Assembly (NCBI GenBank): GCA_947448735.1
Contig: CANFOS010000017.1
Location: 1 to 64,000 of the forward strand
Reading direction: 5' to 3'
DNA length: 64,000 bases
Source of the DNA: Comamonadaceae bacterium
GTDB taxonomy: Bacteria; Pseudomonadota; Gammaproteobacteria; Burkholderiales; Burkholderiaceae_C
Under the pieces are notes generated by a model that saw nothing but the letters and a program-made list of their open reading frames with translations, made no database searches and was not told the DNA's origin. Each line of letters begins with the position of its first letter. The stretch's first letter is position 1. Shown here in pieces: positions 16,944-25,812 of this stretch. The translations under genes and the position numbers were made by a program.

Positions 16944-17927
16944 GTGAAAATCATTCCTACCGCATACGTGAATTTTTTTAAAAAACTGTTTGTGGCATTC
17001 GTTGCCGTGCATGCTGTTGCCCAGGCTCAAGATTGGCCAAGCCGCCCCGTCGTTCTCATTAACCCCTTTTCGGCGGGCTCATCGGTGGATGTGGTGAGTC
17101 GATTGGTCGCCCAAAAAATGGCTGCCAATACCGGACAAGGCTTCACCGTAGACAACAAAACGGGTGCCAGCGGCAATATTGGCACTGACTTTGCCGCTCG
17201 TGCTAAGCCCGATGGTTACACCTTGCTTTTGGGCTCGCCGGGCACCATGGCCATCAACCCCTGGTTGTTTAAAAAACTGCCGTATGACGTGATGAAAGAC
17301 TTCGTCCCTGTCAGCTTGCTTGTATCGTTTCCGCAGGTGGTGACCACCAGCATCAAACAACCATTTAAAAATTTCTCTGAGTTTGTGACTGCAGCCAAAG
17401 CACAACCCGACAAAATGGCTTACTCCTCGTCTGGTCAGGGCTCTACCTCTCACTTAGTGATGGAGCTGATTCGTGCAGATGCGGGTCTGAAGATCACACA
17501 TGTGGGCTACCGAGGCGACTCTTTGGCAACTCAAGCCATGATGTCGGGCGATGTGCAAATCACGGTTGGGGGCTTGCCTTCATTGTCCCCATTGATGCGT
17601 TCCGGTCATGTGCGGCCATTGGCGGTTACTTCCAACAAGCGTTCGCCGCAGTTTCCCGATTTACCTTCAATGGCAGAGTTCATTCCAGGATTTGATGCCA
17701 CCGCTTGGGTCATCCTGATGGCGCCAGCGGGCACCCCGACACAAGTGGTCAGCCGCATTTCGGCTGAAGTGGCCAAGGCATTAGCTGACCCCCAACTGCG
17801 TCAACAACTAGACGCTCAAGGCGTGACGCCGGTGGGCACCACCCCGGCTGAAAGTGCGACCTTTCATCGCAAAGAATTGGATAAATTCAAGCGCGCTGTT
17901 GAAATTTCTGGCGCGACCATGGAGTAA
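16944..17927 (+). CDS. Bug/TctC-family periplasmic substrate-binding protein
   Basis: This 327-residue binding protein begins at a GTG (16944) just after AAAGG; its signal peptide ends near AVAQA (about residue 28). The mature start WPSRPVVLINPFSAG, TVDNKTGASGNIG and KPDGYTLLLGSPG carry the Bug ligand-binding loops. The usual length is 320-330. It is transcribed away from the CocE-like gene and converges with the flavoprotein gene 13 bp downstream. The ligand is presumably an organic acid, and no membrane partner is present in the window. Confidence 0.92.
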   Translation: MKIIPTAYVNFFKKLFVAFVAVHAVAQAQDWPSRPVVLINPFSAGSSVDVVSRLVAQKMAANTGQGFTVDNKTGASGNIGTDFAARAKPDGYTLLLGSPGTMAINPWLFKKLPYDVMKDFVPVSLLVSFPQVVTTSIKQPFKNFSEFVTAAKAQPDKMAYSSSGQGSTSHLVMELIRADAGLKITHVGYRGDSLATQAMMSGDVQITVGGLPSLSPLMRSGHVRPLAVTSNKRSPQFPDLPSMAEFIPGFDATAWVILMAPAGTPTQVVSRISAEVAKALADPQLRQQLDAQGVTPVGTTPAESATFHRKELDKFKRAVEISGATME

Positions 17928-17940
17928 CAGCCGCGACGCT

Positions 17941-19269
17941 TCAATCCAGCGATTGAGCCATGCGCCAAGCCAGGCCAAATGACTGAGCAAGTCCATTGCC
18001 AGGTAAGTAGCCCTCTGCGCCTTGTCCCGATAAACCTGCGGCACACCCACCTGCAGCCCATAAGCCATGCACCCATTGGCCCTCTCGCGCGCATACGCGG
18101 CCATCGCCATCGGTGACCAAACCACCTTGTGTATGGGATAAAGCGCCAGTCACCCACGATGCGAGGTAGGGACTTCGAAGAACATGCGTGAAACTGTCCC
18201 TGCCTAATGCATCGCGTGACAAACCTTGGGCGGTTTGTTGGACTGAATCCAGTGTGGCTTGCAAACCATGCACATCAACGCCAGCCAATGCGGCCAATGT
18301 AGGTACATCGTCAGCACGCATCACACGATGGGCTTGAACTGCTTCTTGGTAAGCGGAATGGTTTGTTAAGCCATTTTCGATGTGCGCATCAAACACCTCC
18401 AGCGCAACACCGCCAGGCTGTGCCATGACATAGGGTGCCAAAGCTGAAGGTCCGATGTCTTCTCGAACAAACCGCTCTCCCATGCGGTTGACCATGATGC
18501 CGCCCATGGCGGGAATGGCCATACCTAAACGCGTAACACCACCCGGGTGAGTGTGCCCCTGTCCTTGAAACCCATCCATACCCGACAGATAACCGCCCCA
18601 TTGCAATCCCAAAGCCAAGACGCTCGCGTCGTTGTTTGGCGCACCGTTGTAGAGTGCGCCGCGCATGCTGGGAATATGCTGCGAAACCCATTGTGGGTTG
18701 GAGCCAAAACCACCACCAGCCAGCATGAGATGACGCGTTTGCCAGTGGCGGTCTGGTGTACTTACCAAAAACCCCTGGGCCATTTTTTCAACATTGGCAA
18801 AACGAGATGAAAACTCGATGCCGGGATGGTTGAGCGAACGGGTTCTGAACGATTGATGGAATGATTTTCCGCCAGAAGGCGTGCTGCTGTGGAAGCGACA
18901 TTGGGTGTGCCCGGTAGAGACCACATCAGATAAAAATTGAATGGGGGCATCCAACTCATGGATTAAAAAATTGACCACTTCTGGCAGGGCGTTCGCTACC
19001 GACTCAGCAATTCGCTCATTCAAGCTTGAACCTGCAAATGCTCGCAAGTCAGCCAACCAATTGCCGGGTGAATCAAGCACCCCTGCCTTGGCTTGGAGCG
19101 AAGAGCCCGCGGCAGGAAATAAGCCACCACTCACCGCAAAGTTATTGCTTTGCTCGAAGTGTGGATCAATCAAAATAACTTGCAAGCCACGCTCTGCCGC
19201 TGCAAGCGCACCCATCATGCCCGCAGCACCAGCGCCCAATACAACAAGATCGACCTGCTGGCTCAACAT
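17941..19269 (-). CDS. FAD-dependent oxidoreductase of the fumarate-reductase/ketosteroid-dehydrogenase flavoprotein family
   Basis: The 442-residue protein starts with a Rossmann FAD-binding motif (LVVLGAGAAGMMGALAA) and ends with the second FAD motif AAGGCAAGLSGQ and NGLAQSFGLAW. The middle is a capping domain with HTQCRFHSS and HTHPGG. This is the architecture of soluble flavocytochrome-c-like reductases and 3-ketosteroid dehydrogenases; the exact reaction is unknown. It lacks a signal peptide and haem motifs. It follows the FadH-like reductase by 10 bp, suggesting a shared pathway. A distant paralogue lies at 33911-35323. Confidence 0.85.
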   Translation of the reverse strand: MLSQQVDLVVLGAGAAGMMGALAAAERGLQVILIDPHFEQSNNFAVSGGLFPAAGSSLQAKAGVLDSPGNWLADLRAFAGSSLNERIAESVANALPEVVNFLIHELDAPIQFLSDVVSTGHTQCRFHSSTPSGGKSFHQSFRTRSLNHPGIEFSSRFANVEKMAQGFLVSTPDRHWQTRHLMLAGGGFGSNPQWVSQHIPSMRGALYNGAPNNDASVLALGLQWGGYLSGMDGFQGQGHTHPGGVTRLGMAIPAMGGIMVNRMGERFVREDIGPSALAPYVMAQPGGVALEVFDAHIENGLTNHSAYQEAVQAHRVMRADDVPTLAALAGVDVHGLQATLDSVQQTAQGLSRDALGRDSFTHVLRSPYLASWVTGALSHTQGGLVTDGDGRVCAREGQWVHGLWAAGGCAAGLSGQGAEGYLPGNGLAQSFGLAWRMAQSLD

Positions 19270-19279
19270 GAAATACCAA

Positions 19280-21262
19280 TCAAACCGTCATCCCCGCCGC
19301 ATGCCCTTCGGCTGTGGCGGCTAAAACATCGCGAGCCATCTTGCAGTCCCCCACCATGGTGACGTTCAAGCCAGCGGCAACAAGGGGCAAGTACAAGGCA
19401 TTGTTGGGGCGACGCGCAGACGAATAGGCAAAGAAGGCAACATCTTCAATGTCTTGCAGCGGGCCACCAAAAACGCTGCGGTATTGCAAACAAGCTTCAT
19501 TTTCAAAGCGATCTGTCCAGACTGGATCAACCCAGGTTTTGACCTCGATGCCACGCTCAAAAAATCGACGGTGAATCCGTTGGCGCATCACCAAAACCAC
19601 TTCTTCGGCGATGGTTTCTCGCGGTGAAAGCACGACCACCCGGTCAAAACGATCTCGCAAATATTCAGCTGCCGCGTAGGTGCCCTCTGTTTGGTCCAGG
19701 TCATAAATCACTGCAGTACCTGTTTGACGCATGTGGGTGCGCAGTAAATCACTGATGGCAAGGCGCAGGTCAGGTACCACCCCCTCCAATTGCAAGGGGT
19801 TCGGCAAATCCATTGGCCATGTCATACTGGCGCCTGTGGCCAGAACCACTGCATCGGGTTGCCACGCAACAACATCACTTGCGCTCGCAGGCACACCCAG
19901 TTGAAACGTCACGCCTAGTTGTTGGGCCATCATCCATTGATGGTCATAAATGCTGGACATGGATTCGGCCAGTGGTAACTGCGCCATCAACCGTGTTTTA
20001 CCGCCAACTTGCGCAGAGCTGCCCCAAACCATCACTTGATGCCCACGCGCTGCGGCAGTCACTGCAGCTTGTAATCCGGCAACGCCTGCACCGATGACGG
20101 CTACTTTGTGTAAATGCGGCGCGGGCTCTAGCATCACATCGAGTTCATTCGACTGCGCTAAACGCGGGTTGTTGTCGCATCCCATGTGACGATTGTTGTT
20201 GATGGTTTTCCAGCACGTGTTACAAGAAACGCAGTACCGGATCTCACTTGCTTTTCCGCTTTGTGCTTTGATGGGCCAGGCCGGGTCAACGATGAGTGCG
20301 CGACCAAGGCCGATCATGTCTGCATCCCCCCTGGCCAAAATAGCTTCAGCTTCTGCGGGGTCAGTGATGCGCCCCAAGCCCATCACCGGCACATCGGGTG
20401 TGAAAGCTTTGAGTTCACGAATCCTGGCCACATAGGTTTGCCGGGGATAGCTGTCGTCAGGCAGGTGCATCTCTAAACTGCGATGATGCGAGCCTTGGCA
20501 ATAGGTCAGGTAATCGATGTGAACAGATGAGACCAAGTGCTGAGCAATCAGTCCAGCTTGTTGCCAATCAATGCCGCCTGGCACACCATCGTTACCTGGT
20601 AATTTGACACCGATGATGAAGCCTGATCCACACACTTCACGAATGGCCTGACAAAGCTCTATCAGTAGACGCACACGTCTTGCAAAATCGCCACCGTAAG
20701 CATCATCGCGCTGATTGGAGCGAGGCGATAAAAATTGGTGGAATAAATGACCATGCCCTGCCGAGACTTCGATGCCACCAAATCCGCAGGTTTGCATGCG
20801 TTGGCACGATTGGGCTGTGTGTGCGACAAAGTCCTGAATCTGCGCAACACTCAAGGGCTGCGGCATTGTGTAGCTGAGATCGTCTGGGAGTGATGAAGCG
20901 CCCATCGATGAAAAGCTACGACCAGGAACATGACGACCTCTTCCGGTGTCTTGAACTTGTCCAATCAACACGCTGCCTTGCGCACGAACGCCATCAGCCA
21001 ATCGGCGCAAATGATCAGTCATGCTGTCGTTCCACGCGCAAAGTCGCTCAAGACCGTGCATGGGCGAGATACCAATTGGATCGGTCACCACCATGGCTGC
21101 ACCGCCTTTGGCACGGTTCACGTAGTAGTGCAGGTAGCGTGGATCAAGACCTTGATGAAATCCGAACCGAGGTGAAATTGACGCATGCGTGATACGATTT
21201 TTCAGAGTTTGCCCGGCTAAAACCTGAGTGCTGAACAAAAGGGGGTAGGGTGACTTATTCAT
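19280..21262 (-). CDS. Old-Yellow-Enzyme/2,4-dienoyl-CoA reductase-like iron-sulfur flavoprotein
   Basis: The 660-residue protein has the three-part FadH layout. It starts with an FMN-binding TIM barrel (1-335) with SAGHGHLFHQFLSP (167-180) and DDAYGGDFARR. A [4Fe-4S] site follows with C344, C347, C350 and C362; the third spacing is one residue shorter than in E. coli FadH. The C-terminal part is an FAD/NAD(P) domain with AVIGAGVAGLQAA. Relatives reduce conjugated double bonds of enoyl-CoAs, enals, steroids or bile acids. It is the first gene of a two-gene unit with the flavoprotein at 17941-19269. Upstream lies a degenerate region with a transposase-like scrap. Confidence 0.88.
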   Translation of the reverse strand: MNKSPYPLLFSTQVLAGQTLKNRITHASISPRFGFHQGLDPRYLHYYVNRAKGGAAMVVTDPIGISPMHGLERLCAWNDSMTDHLRRLADGVRAQGSVLIGQVQDTGRGRHVPGRSFSSMGASSLPDDLSYTMPQPLSVAQIQDFVAHTAQSCQRMQTCGFGGIEVSAGHGHLFHQFLSPRSNQRDDAYGGDFARRVRLLIELCQAIREVCGSGFIIGVKLPGNDGVPGGIDWQQAGLIAQHLVSSVHIDYLTYCQGSHHRSLEMHLPDDSYPRQTYVARIRELKAFTPDVPVMGLGRITDPAEAEAILARGDADMIGLGRALIVDPAWPIKAQSGKASEIRYCVSCNTCWKTINNNRHMGCDNNPRLAQSNELDVMLEPAPHLHKVAVIGAGVAGLQAAVTAAARGHQVMVWGSSAQVGGKTRLMAQLPLAESMSSIYDHQWMMAQQLGVTFQLGVPASASDVVAWQPDAVVLATGASMTWPMDLPNPLQLEGVVPDLRLAISDLLRTHMRQTGTAVIYDLDQTEGTYAAAEYLRDRFDRVVVLSPRETIAEEVVLVMRQRIHRRFFERGIEVKTWVDPVWTDRFENEACLQYRSVFGGPLQDIEDVAFFAYSSARRPNNALYLPLVAAGLNVTMVGDCKMARDVLAATAEGHAAGMTV

Positions 21263-21736
21263 AGATCCAACAACACGTCACAAAATGGTATGCAGCAGAC
21301 CGATTGACAAAAAATAATGGCTCAGGCGCCATGGGCGCCTCACTCAAAAACGTGATCTTTTCGAGTGATACATCATACTCAATGGCAAGTTTTTCTCTTT
21401 TCTGAACAAGGTCTGGTTGACCCTGACCCAGGTATGCCGATCGGCCCAAACCCGCAGTTCCGTCGATGTTCATCGGTGAAGTCCTCAAGATCAGACCTGA
21501 GCAGTAGATCACCGGTCCATAGAGCGCTCTTCGACGATATGCGCCTTGATGGCAGCGATGGCTGGCTTACCCATGGCATTTAACCCCGCCGCTTTTGTCA
21601 TCCATTTGCGCAGCAAATTGGCGTTGATGCCATATTGCAGCCATGTTGGCTACCGTAGCGTGGGAAGCCCACTCCAAACTCGAGCTTTCGACTTCAGTTG
21701 CGGGTTCCCTGTTGGGTGAGTGCCCCCGCAAATCCA
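21263..21736. other. Degenerate intergenic region between the FadH-like gene and bciA
   Basis: No convincing complete gene is present. A short open frame of 85 codons at 21255-21512 (minus) has no recognisable family and overlaps the start of the FadH-like gene; it may be a gene remnant. The right part contains a transposase-like fragment (21509-21647). The region marks a junction between moderate-GC catabolic genes and the GC-rich bchC-bciA pair. Confidence 0.5.
21509..21647 (-). pseudogene. Transposase OrfA-like fragment (IS66/IS3-type helix-turn-helix)
   Basis: Between a TAG at 21650 and a TGA at 21509 the minus strand encodes 46 residues with YGINANLLRKWM, a pattern of the helix-turn-helix part of IS66- or IS3-type OrfA proteins (which often show GINANLLxxW). 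No start codon, no catalytic orf and no terminal repeats are visible, so it is a decayed relic. It sits next to the isolated bchC-bciA pair. Confidence 0.5.
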
Positions 21737-22726
21737 TCAGAACACCGCGTGGTCCCCGCGCTCTGCCACGGTCTCGCCGCGTACCAGTCGGCCGTAGTAA
21801 TCGAGCAGCGTGTCGTGGCCGGTCGAGGGCGTGGCCGCGGCGTCGTAGCGGCTGGCTGCTGCGTCCCACACCAACATCGACTCGGTGGCGTAGTAGCGGC
21901 CGATGCGCGCCAGTTCGGCCTTGTCGGCCAGTGGCGGCAACACCCGTCCGAGCAGTCCGAGCACAGCGATGATGGTGTCCAGCAGTGCCACCGGCACCTG
22001 CTTGAAGCGCACCGGCTGCCCCAGCAGGGCAAAGAGCCGCTCGCCCTGCTCGCGCGGCGTGATGGCCTGGCCTGGCCCTCCGATCGGCAACACCCGATCA
22101 CGGCGCTCCGGGTCGTCCACGCAAGCTGCCAGGTAGTCGCCCAGGTCATCGTCGCTGATGGGCTTGCAAGCCGTGAGCGTGCCATCGCCGAAGATCAGGA
22201 AGGGCTTGCCGGCCCTGACGCGTTCGATCTGGCCGGACAAGGACTTGAAGAAGGCCGTGGCGCGAACGATCGAATAGCTGATTCCCGATTCGACCAGTGT
22301 CTTCTCGAAGGCCAGCTTGGCATGCTGGAAGGCCAGCAGTGGCTTTTGCACACAGATGGCTGACAGCAACACGACCTGTGTCACACCGGCCGCTTTGGCT
22401 GCCTCCAGCGCCAGCACATGCGCCCGGTGGTCGATGGCCCAGGCGTCCTTGGGTGTGCCGGTGCGGGACGCCAGGCACGACAACAGCACGTCAAAGCGCT
22501 CGCCGCAGAAACCGTCTCTCGCCAGGGAAGCGCTGTCGCACACGTTGCCCACGCGCACGGTGGCGCCGTGCAAAAGTTGTTTGCTGTCGCCGGACGACAG
22601 CTGGCCGCCGACGCCAGCGCGCGGCCGCACGAAGCACACCACCTCGTGACCTTGGCGCAGCAGCGCTCGCACCGTGGCCTGGCCGATGGTGCCGGTGGCC
22701 CCGATGACGAAGACGCGGCGCTGCAT
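21737..22726 (-). CDS. bciA: NADPH-dependent 8-vinyl reductase of (bacterio)chlorophyll synthesis, BciA type
   Basis: The 329-residue protein reduces the 8-vinyl group of divinyl chlorophyllide or protochlorophyllide. The N-terminal Rossmann motif VIGATGTIGQATVRAL, FVRPRAGVGG, FDVLLSCLASR, LLSAICVQKPLLAFQ, YSIVRATAFFKSL and IGRYYATESMLVWD match BciA closely along the whole chain. The start at 22726 is chosen because ATG overlaps the bchC stop (TGATG) and places the Rossmann motif at the usual distance; the open frame extends 56 codons further upstream inside bchC without homology. The pair looks intact and translationally coupled. GC content is visibly higher than in neighbours. Confidence 0.9.
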   Translation of the reverse strand: MQRRVFVIGATGTIGQATVRALLRQGHEVVCFVRPRAGVGGQLSSGDSKQLLHGATVRVGNVCDSASLARDGFCGERFDVLLSCLASRTGTPKDAWAIDHRAHVLALEAAKAAGVTQVVLLSAICVQKPLLAFQHAKLAFEKTLVESGISYSIVRATAFFKSLSGQIERVRAGKPFLIFGDGTLTACKPISDDDLGDYLAACVDDPERRDRVLPIGGPGQAITPREQGERLFALLGQPVRFKQVPVALLDTIIAVLGLLGRVLPPLADKAELARIGRYYATESMLVWDAAASRYDAAATPSTGHDTLLDYYGRLVRGETVAERGDHAVF

Positions 22727-23676
22727 CAGGCCCGCCAATTGATCATCATCTTCAGGCACTGCGGGTCGCCGAACGCCACCTCGTAGGCCTCGCGTGCACG
22801 ACCGGGGTCGAAAGTGTGGGTGATCAGGCCTTCGAGCGACAGCGCGCCGCTCTCGACGAGCGCCGTGACTGCCAGCAAGTCGTGCTTTTTCCATTGTGCG
22901 GCAACGCGCAGAGTGGCCTCGCGCATGAAGGCCGGCGCGAAGGCAAAGCCCAAGTCCTGCTTGTAGAACCCGGCCAGCACCACCTCACCGCCCGGCGCCA
23001 GGCGCGAGATCAGGCCATTGAGGATACTGCCGTCGCCGCTGACGTCGACGATCGACGTGTAGTTCTTGCGCGTGTCCTCGTCGGGGTGGATGCAGGGGTA
23101 GTCGGTGGCACCGCCGCGCCGCGCCGGCTGCGTCTCCCAGACGGTCGGCGCTGGCCAGCCTTGGGCCAGGCAGATGCGCGCTAGCAGCCGCCCCATCACA
23201 CCGTGGCCAACGATCAGATCAGGTGGCACCATCGGCTGGCGCAAACCACCGAAAGCCACGGCGTGATAGCAGGTGGCAGCCAGCGCCAGCAACACGGCCT
23301 TGGGGCCGAGCTCGGGCGCAACGCGCACCACGCGGTCGTGTGCGACGATCAGGCGCGAGCCGGCGCCGCCGAAGATATTGCGCACGCCCAGGAAGCTGTA
23401 CGAACCAGGGATAAAGACCGTATCGCCGACCCGTATGTCGCCGGTCGCGCCGACGCGCACCACAGTACCCACTGTCTCATAGCCCGGCACCAGCGGGTAA
23501 CCCATGCCAGGAAAGGGCGGCATCGTGCCGTCCCACAGCAGCCGCTCGGTGCCCGTGCTGATGCCGCTGGCGCTGACCTCAACTTCTAGGTCGTCGGTCT
23601 CGAACGGCTTGAGTTCCAGAGTCTTCACCGACAGGGTGCTCGGAGCATCGAAGACGATGGCGCTGGCGTGGGTCAT
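22726..23676 (-). CDS. bchC: Bacteriochlorophyllide 3-hydroxyethyl dehydrogenase BchC
   Basis: BchC oxidises the 3-hydroxyethyl group to the 3-acetyl group during bacteriochlorophyll a synthesis. The 316-residue length is normal. Diagnostic segments are SGISTGTERLLWDG, PFPGMGYPLVPGYETVG, GSYSFLGVRNIFGG and CYHAVAFGG, followed by the nucleotide-binding VGHGVMGRLLAR. A GGAGG ribosome site precedes the ATG. It is followed directly by bciA. No other bch, crt or puf gene is in the window, although bchC normally lies in a photosynthesis gene cluster. High GC and a transposase relic nearby suggest separate acquisition or relocation. Confidence 0.9.
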   Translation of the reverse strand: MTHASAIVFDAPSTLSVKTLELKPFETDDLEVEVSASGISTGTERLLWDGTMPPFPGMGYPLVPGYETVGTVVRVGATGDIRVGDTVFIPGSYSFLGVRNIFGGAGSRLIVAHDRVVRVAPELGPKAVLLALAATCYHAVAFGGLRQPMVPPDLIVGHGVMGRLLARICLAQGWPAPTVWETQPARRGGATDYPCIHPDEDTRKNYTSIVDVSGDGSILNGLISRLAPGGEVVLAGFYKQDLGFAFAPAFMREATLRVAAQWKKHDLLAVTALVESGALSLEGLITHTFDPGRAREAYEVAFGDPQCLKMMINWRA

Positions 23677-23768
23677 GGAGGTTCTCCTGCGGGGCTAATG
23701 AAAGAAAGCGCGATTCTAGCCACGCGGCAGCTCACGACAAAAGTCATGGTCTTGCATTGACCGACCTG

Positions 23769-24623
23769 TCATTTGGCTGGTCGAATGCGGCCATACGCAT
23801 TGCTTTTCAGTTGCACAGACAACTCATCTGCGTACTGGCGCAACAAATCAATTTGCATTGCAGGCGGCGGGTCTGGAATTTCTTGAATCGAGCCTACGAT
23901 GCCAATGGCGCCCGCCAAGACATCGTCGTCCCTGAAAATCGGCACCGCAATGGTGTTGATGCCCAACAGCATTTCACCTGCAGCGTAATCATAAAAACGC
24001 TCGCGAATGAGGGGTAACCGGTCCAACACGGTTTGCGGGTCCACCACCGATTGATCGGTTTCTGCTACCAAAGATTCGGCCAGCATGGCACTTTGAGCCT
24101 GTTCGGGCGCATAAGCCAACATCAGGCGTCCAAAGGCAGAACAATGGGTCAAGGGCCGGTTGCCAGGCTTGACCGAGATGCAAATACGGGCATAGATGTT
24201 GTCGGAGGTGGCAATCACCATGGGCTGCCCATTGATGGGAATGGCCAGCACGGCCGTCTGCCTCAGTTCATCGCGCAACTTGACCAAATAAGGTTCGGCC
24301 CGGTAACGCAAATCAAATTGCGCTCCTGCCGCTTCGCCCAGCTGAAACAAGCGCCAGCCCAGTCGATAACGCTCTGTGGAATGCTCTTGCTCCACCATGC
24401 CCATCTCCTTGAGGGTGGCCAGGTGGCGGTGAATGCGGGGTTTGGTTTCGCCCATCAAATCTGCCAGCTCAGTGATGCGCATGGCGCGCCTGGCCAAGGC
24501 CATCTCATTGAGCAAACGCATGGCCACTTTGACCGCCTCTACCGAGTTGGTCTTGCGCGCTTGTGCCTTGGCCGGGCTTGTTTTCAGGTTACCAGAGGGA
24601 GGTTTCAAGGGTTTGTTTGGCAT
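23769..24623 (-). CDS. IclR-family transcriptional regulator
   Basis: The 284-residue protein has a winged helix-turn-helix (about 25-90: ITELADLMGETKPRIHRHLATLKEMGMV) and an IclR effector-binding domain (about 105-275) with HCSAFGRLMLAY and GINTIAVPIF. It is divergent from the CobW gene and the long catabolic operon, and a palindrome at 24673-24693 lies in the shared promoter region. It most likely controls that operon in response to a pathway compound; whether it activates or represses is unknown. A basic N-terminal tail of about 20 residues precedes the HTH. Confidence 0.92.
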   Translation of the reverse strand: MPNKPLKPPSGNLKTSPAKAQARKTNSVEAVKVAMRLLNEMALARRAMRITELADLMGETKPRIHRHLATLKEMGMVEQEHSTERYRLGWRLFQLGEAAGAQFDLRYRAEPYLVKLRDELRQTAVLAIPINGQPMVIATSDNIYARICISVKPGNRPLTHCSAFGRLMLAYAPEQAQSAMLAESLVAETDQSVVDPQTVLDRLPLIRERFYDYAAGEMLLGINTIAVPIFRDDDVLAGAIGIVGSIQEIPDPPPAMQIDLLRQYADELSVQLKSNAYGRIRPAK

Positions 24624-24672
24624 GCTTTTGTCTCGTTTTGACCCATCTTGTCAGGCGCATGATACGTTTATC

Positions 24673-24693
24673 AGGCGAAATAAGATATCGCCT
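24673..24693. promoter_or_regulatory. Candidate IclR operator in the divergent promoter region
   Basis: AGGCGA (24673-24678) and TCGCCT (24688-24693) form an inverted repeat with a 9-base AT-rich spacer. TCAGGCG also occurs about 20 bases to the left, giving a direct repeat. The site lies 50 bp upstream of the IclR start and 67 bp upstream of the CobW start. Confidence 0.5.
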
Positions 24694-24759
24694 AGCGTAA
24701 AATTGTGTTTTAATAAAAAGCGACACAAGTTCAAACTGACATGAATCCAATTTTAAAGA

Positions 24760-25791
24760 ATGATCGCTTTTGATCTGCTCACCGGGTTTTTAGGAAGTGG
24801 CAAAACCACTCTCCTGAACTCATTTCTTCGACTCGAAGCAGGGCAAGACACGGCTGTCATCGTCAATGAATTTGGTGCCATTGGCCTGGATCAACTTCAA
24901 TACAAGGAGCTTTCTGAAGACGTCTACTTACTAGACAACGGTTGCCTGTGCTGCACCGTGACGCACTCACTGCGCGAAACACTTTTAGAAATCAAAGACC
25001 TCACTCGCCGTCTGGGTCGTCCCGCCTTGAAGCGCGTCGTCATTGAGACCACGGGCTTGGCCGACCCTCTGCCCGTCATGCATGCGTTGCTGGGCGACAA
25101 GTCCCTGATGCAGCACTTTCGACTTGGGCAAGTCATTGCCACGGTGGATGCAGTGCAGGGGCTACAACAGTTGGAGGCGCATCTTGAGTCTCGTAAACAG
25201 GCCGGCGTGGCAGAGCATTTGGTCATCACCAAAACCGATATGGCCCAGCCCCAGGCCTTGACGGCGCTGAAGCAGCAGTTGCTTCGGCTCAATCCATATG
25301 CACGAATTACCGATTCGGTCGCCGGACAAGCTGCAGCATCTATCTTTACAACTGATCTGAGCAACAACACTTTCAAGTTGTTGCCTCAGCCTTTGAACAA
25401 TCAACTGGCAGGGGCCTCACATGGTGCTGACATTGGCAGTTGGAGCGTCTACACCGACATTCGTCCCACTTGGGTCGGCATTGCTGCATGGTGGCACTTG
25501 ATCACTCTGAAGTTTGGCCATCAACTCCTCAGGTGCAAGGGCTTGCTAAAAGTCAACGATGTCAAGCCCTTTGTGCTGATTCAAGGTGTTGGCAAAGTTT
25601 TTCACTCCCCCGCCTACTTGCAAGCGTGGCCAGACGCTGATTCGCGCGGCAGAATCGTTTGCATTGGACAAAATCTGGACGCCAAATGGCTTCAAGCCAG
25701 TCTCAAGGCACTGACGCTCACCGACTCCGCTTGCAGACCACGCAATCTAGAAGAGTTGGATGAATGTTTTTCGACGACTGTTTTCGGATGA
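24760..25791 (+). CDS. CobW/COG0523-family GTPase, possible metallochaperone
   Basis: The 343-residue G3E GTPase has Walker A GFLGSGKTTLL near the start, the metal-binding CxCC motif in NGCLCCTVTHSL, ETTGLADP (switch region) and the guanine-specificity motif TKTD. A CobW_C domain fills about residues 225-330. COG0523 proteins deliver metals such as zinc to client enzymes. The next gene, 21 bp downstream, encodes an amidohydrolase with a complete binuclear metal site, a plausible client. No zinc-uptake-repressor site is evident; its promoter faces the IclR gene. Confidence 0.88.
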   Translation: MIAFDLLTGFLGSGKTTLLNSFLRLEAGQDTAVIVNEFGAIGLDQLQYKELSEDVYLLDNGCLCCTVTHSLRETLLEIKDLTRRLGRPALKRVVIETTGLADPLPVMHALLGDKSLMQHFRLGQVIATVDAVQGLQQLEAHLESRKQAGVAEHLVITKTDMAQPQALTALKQQLLRLNPYARITDSVAGQAAASIFTTDLSNNTFKLLPQPLNNQLAGASHGADIGSWSVYTDIRPTWVGIAAWWHLITLKFGHQLLRCKGLLKVNDVKPFVLIQGVGKVFHSPAYLQAWPDADSRGRIVCIGQNLDAKWLQASLKALTLTDSACRPRNLEELDECFSTTVFG

Positions 25792-25812
25792 ATGTTTTGA
25801 AAAGAGACCAAC

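Noticed and set aside
24760..25791. Cobalamin-synthesis CobW or nitrile-hydratase activator
   Set aside because: No cobalamin or nitrile hydratase genes are nearby; the general COG0523 label with the adjacent hydrolase as client fits better.
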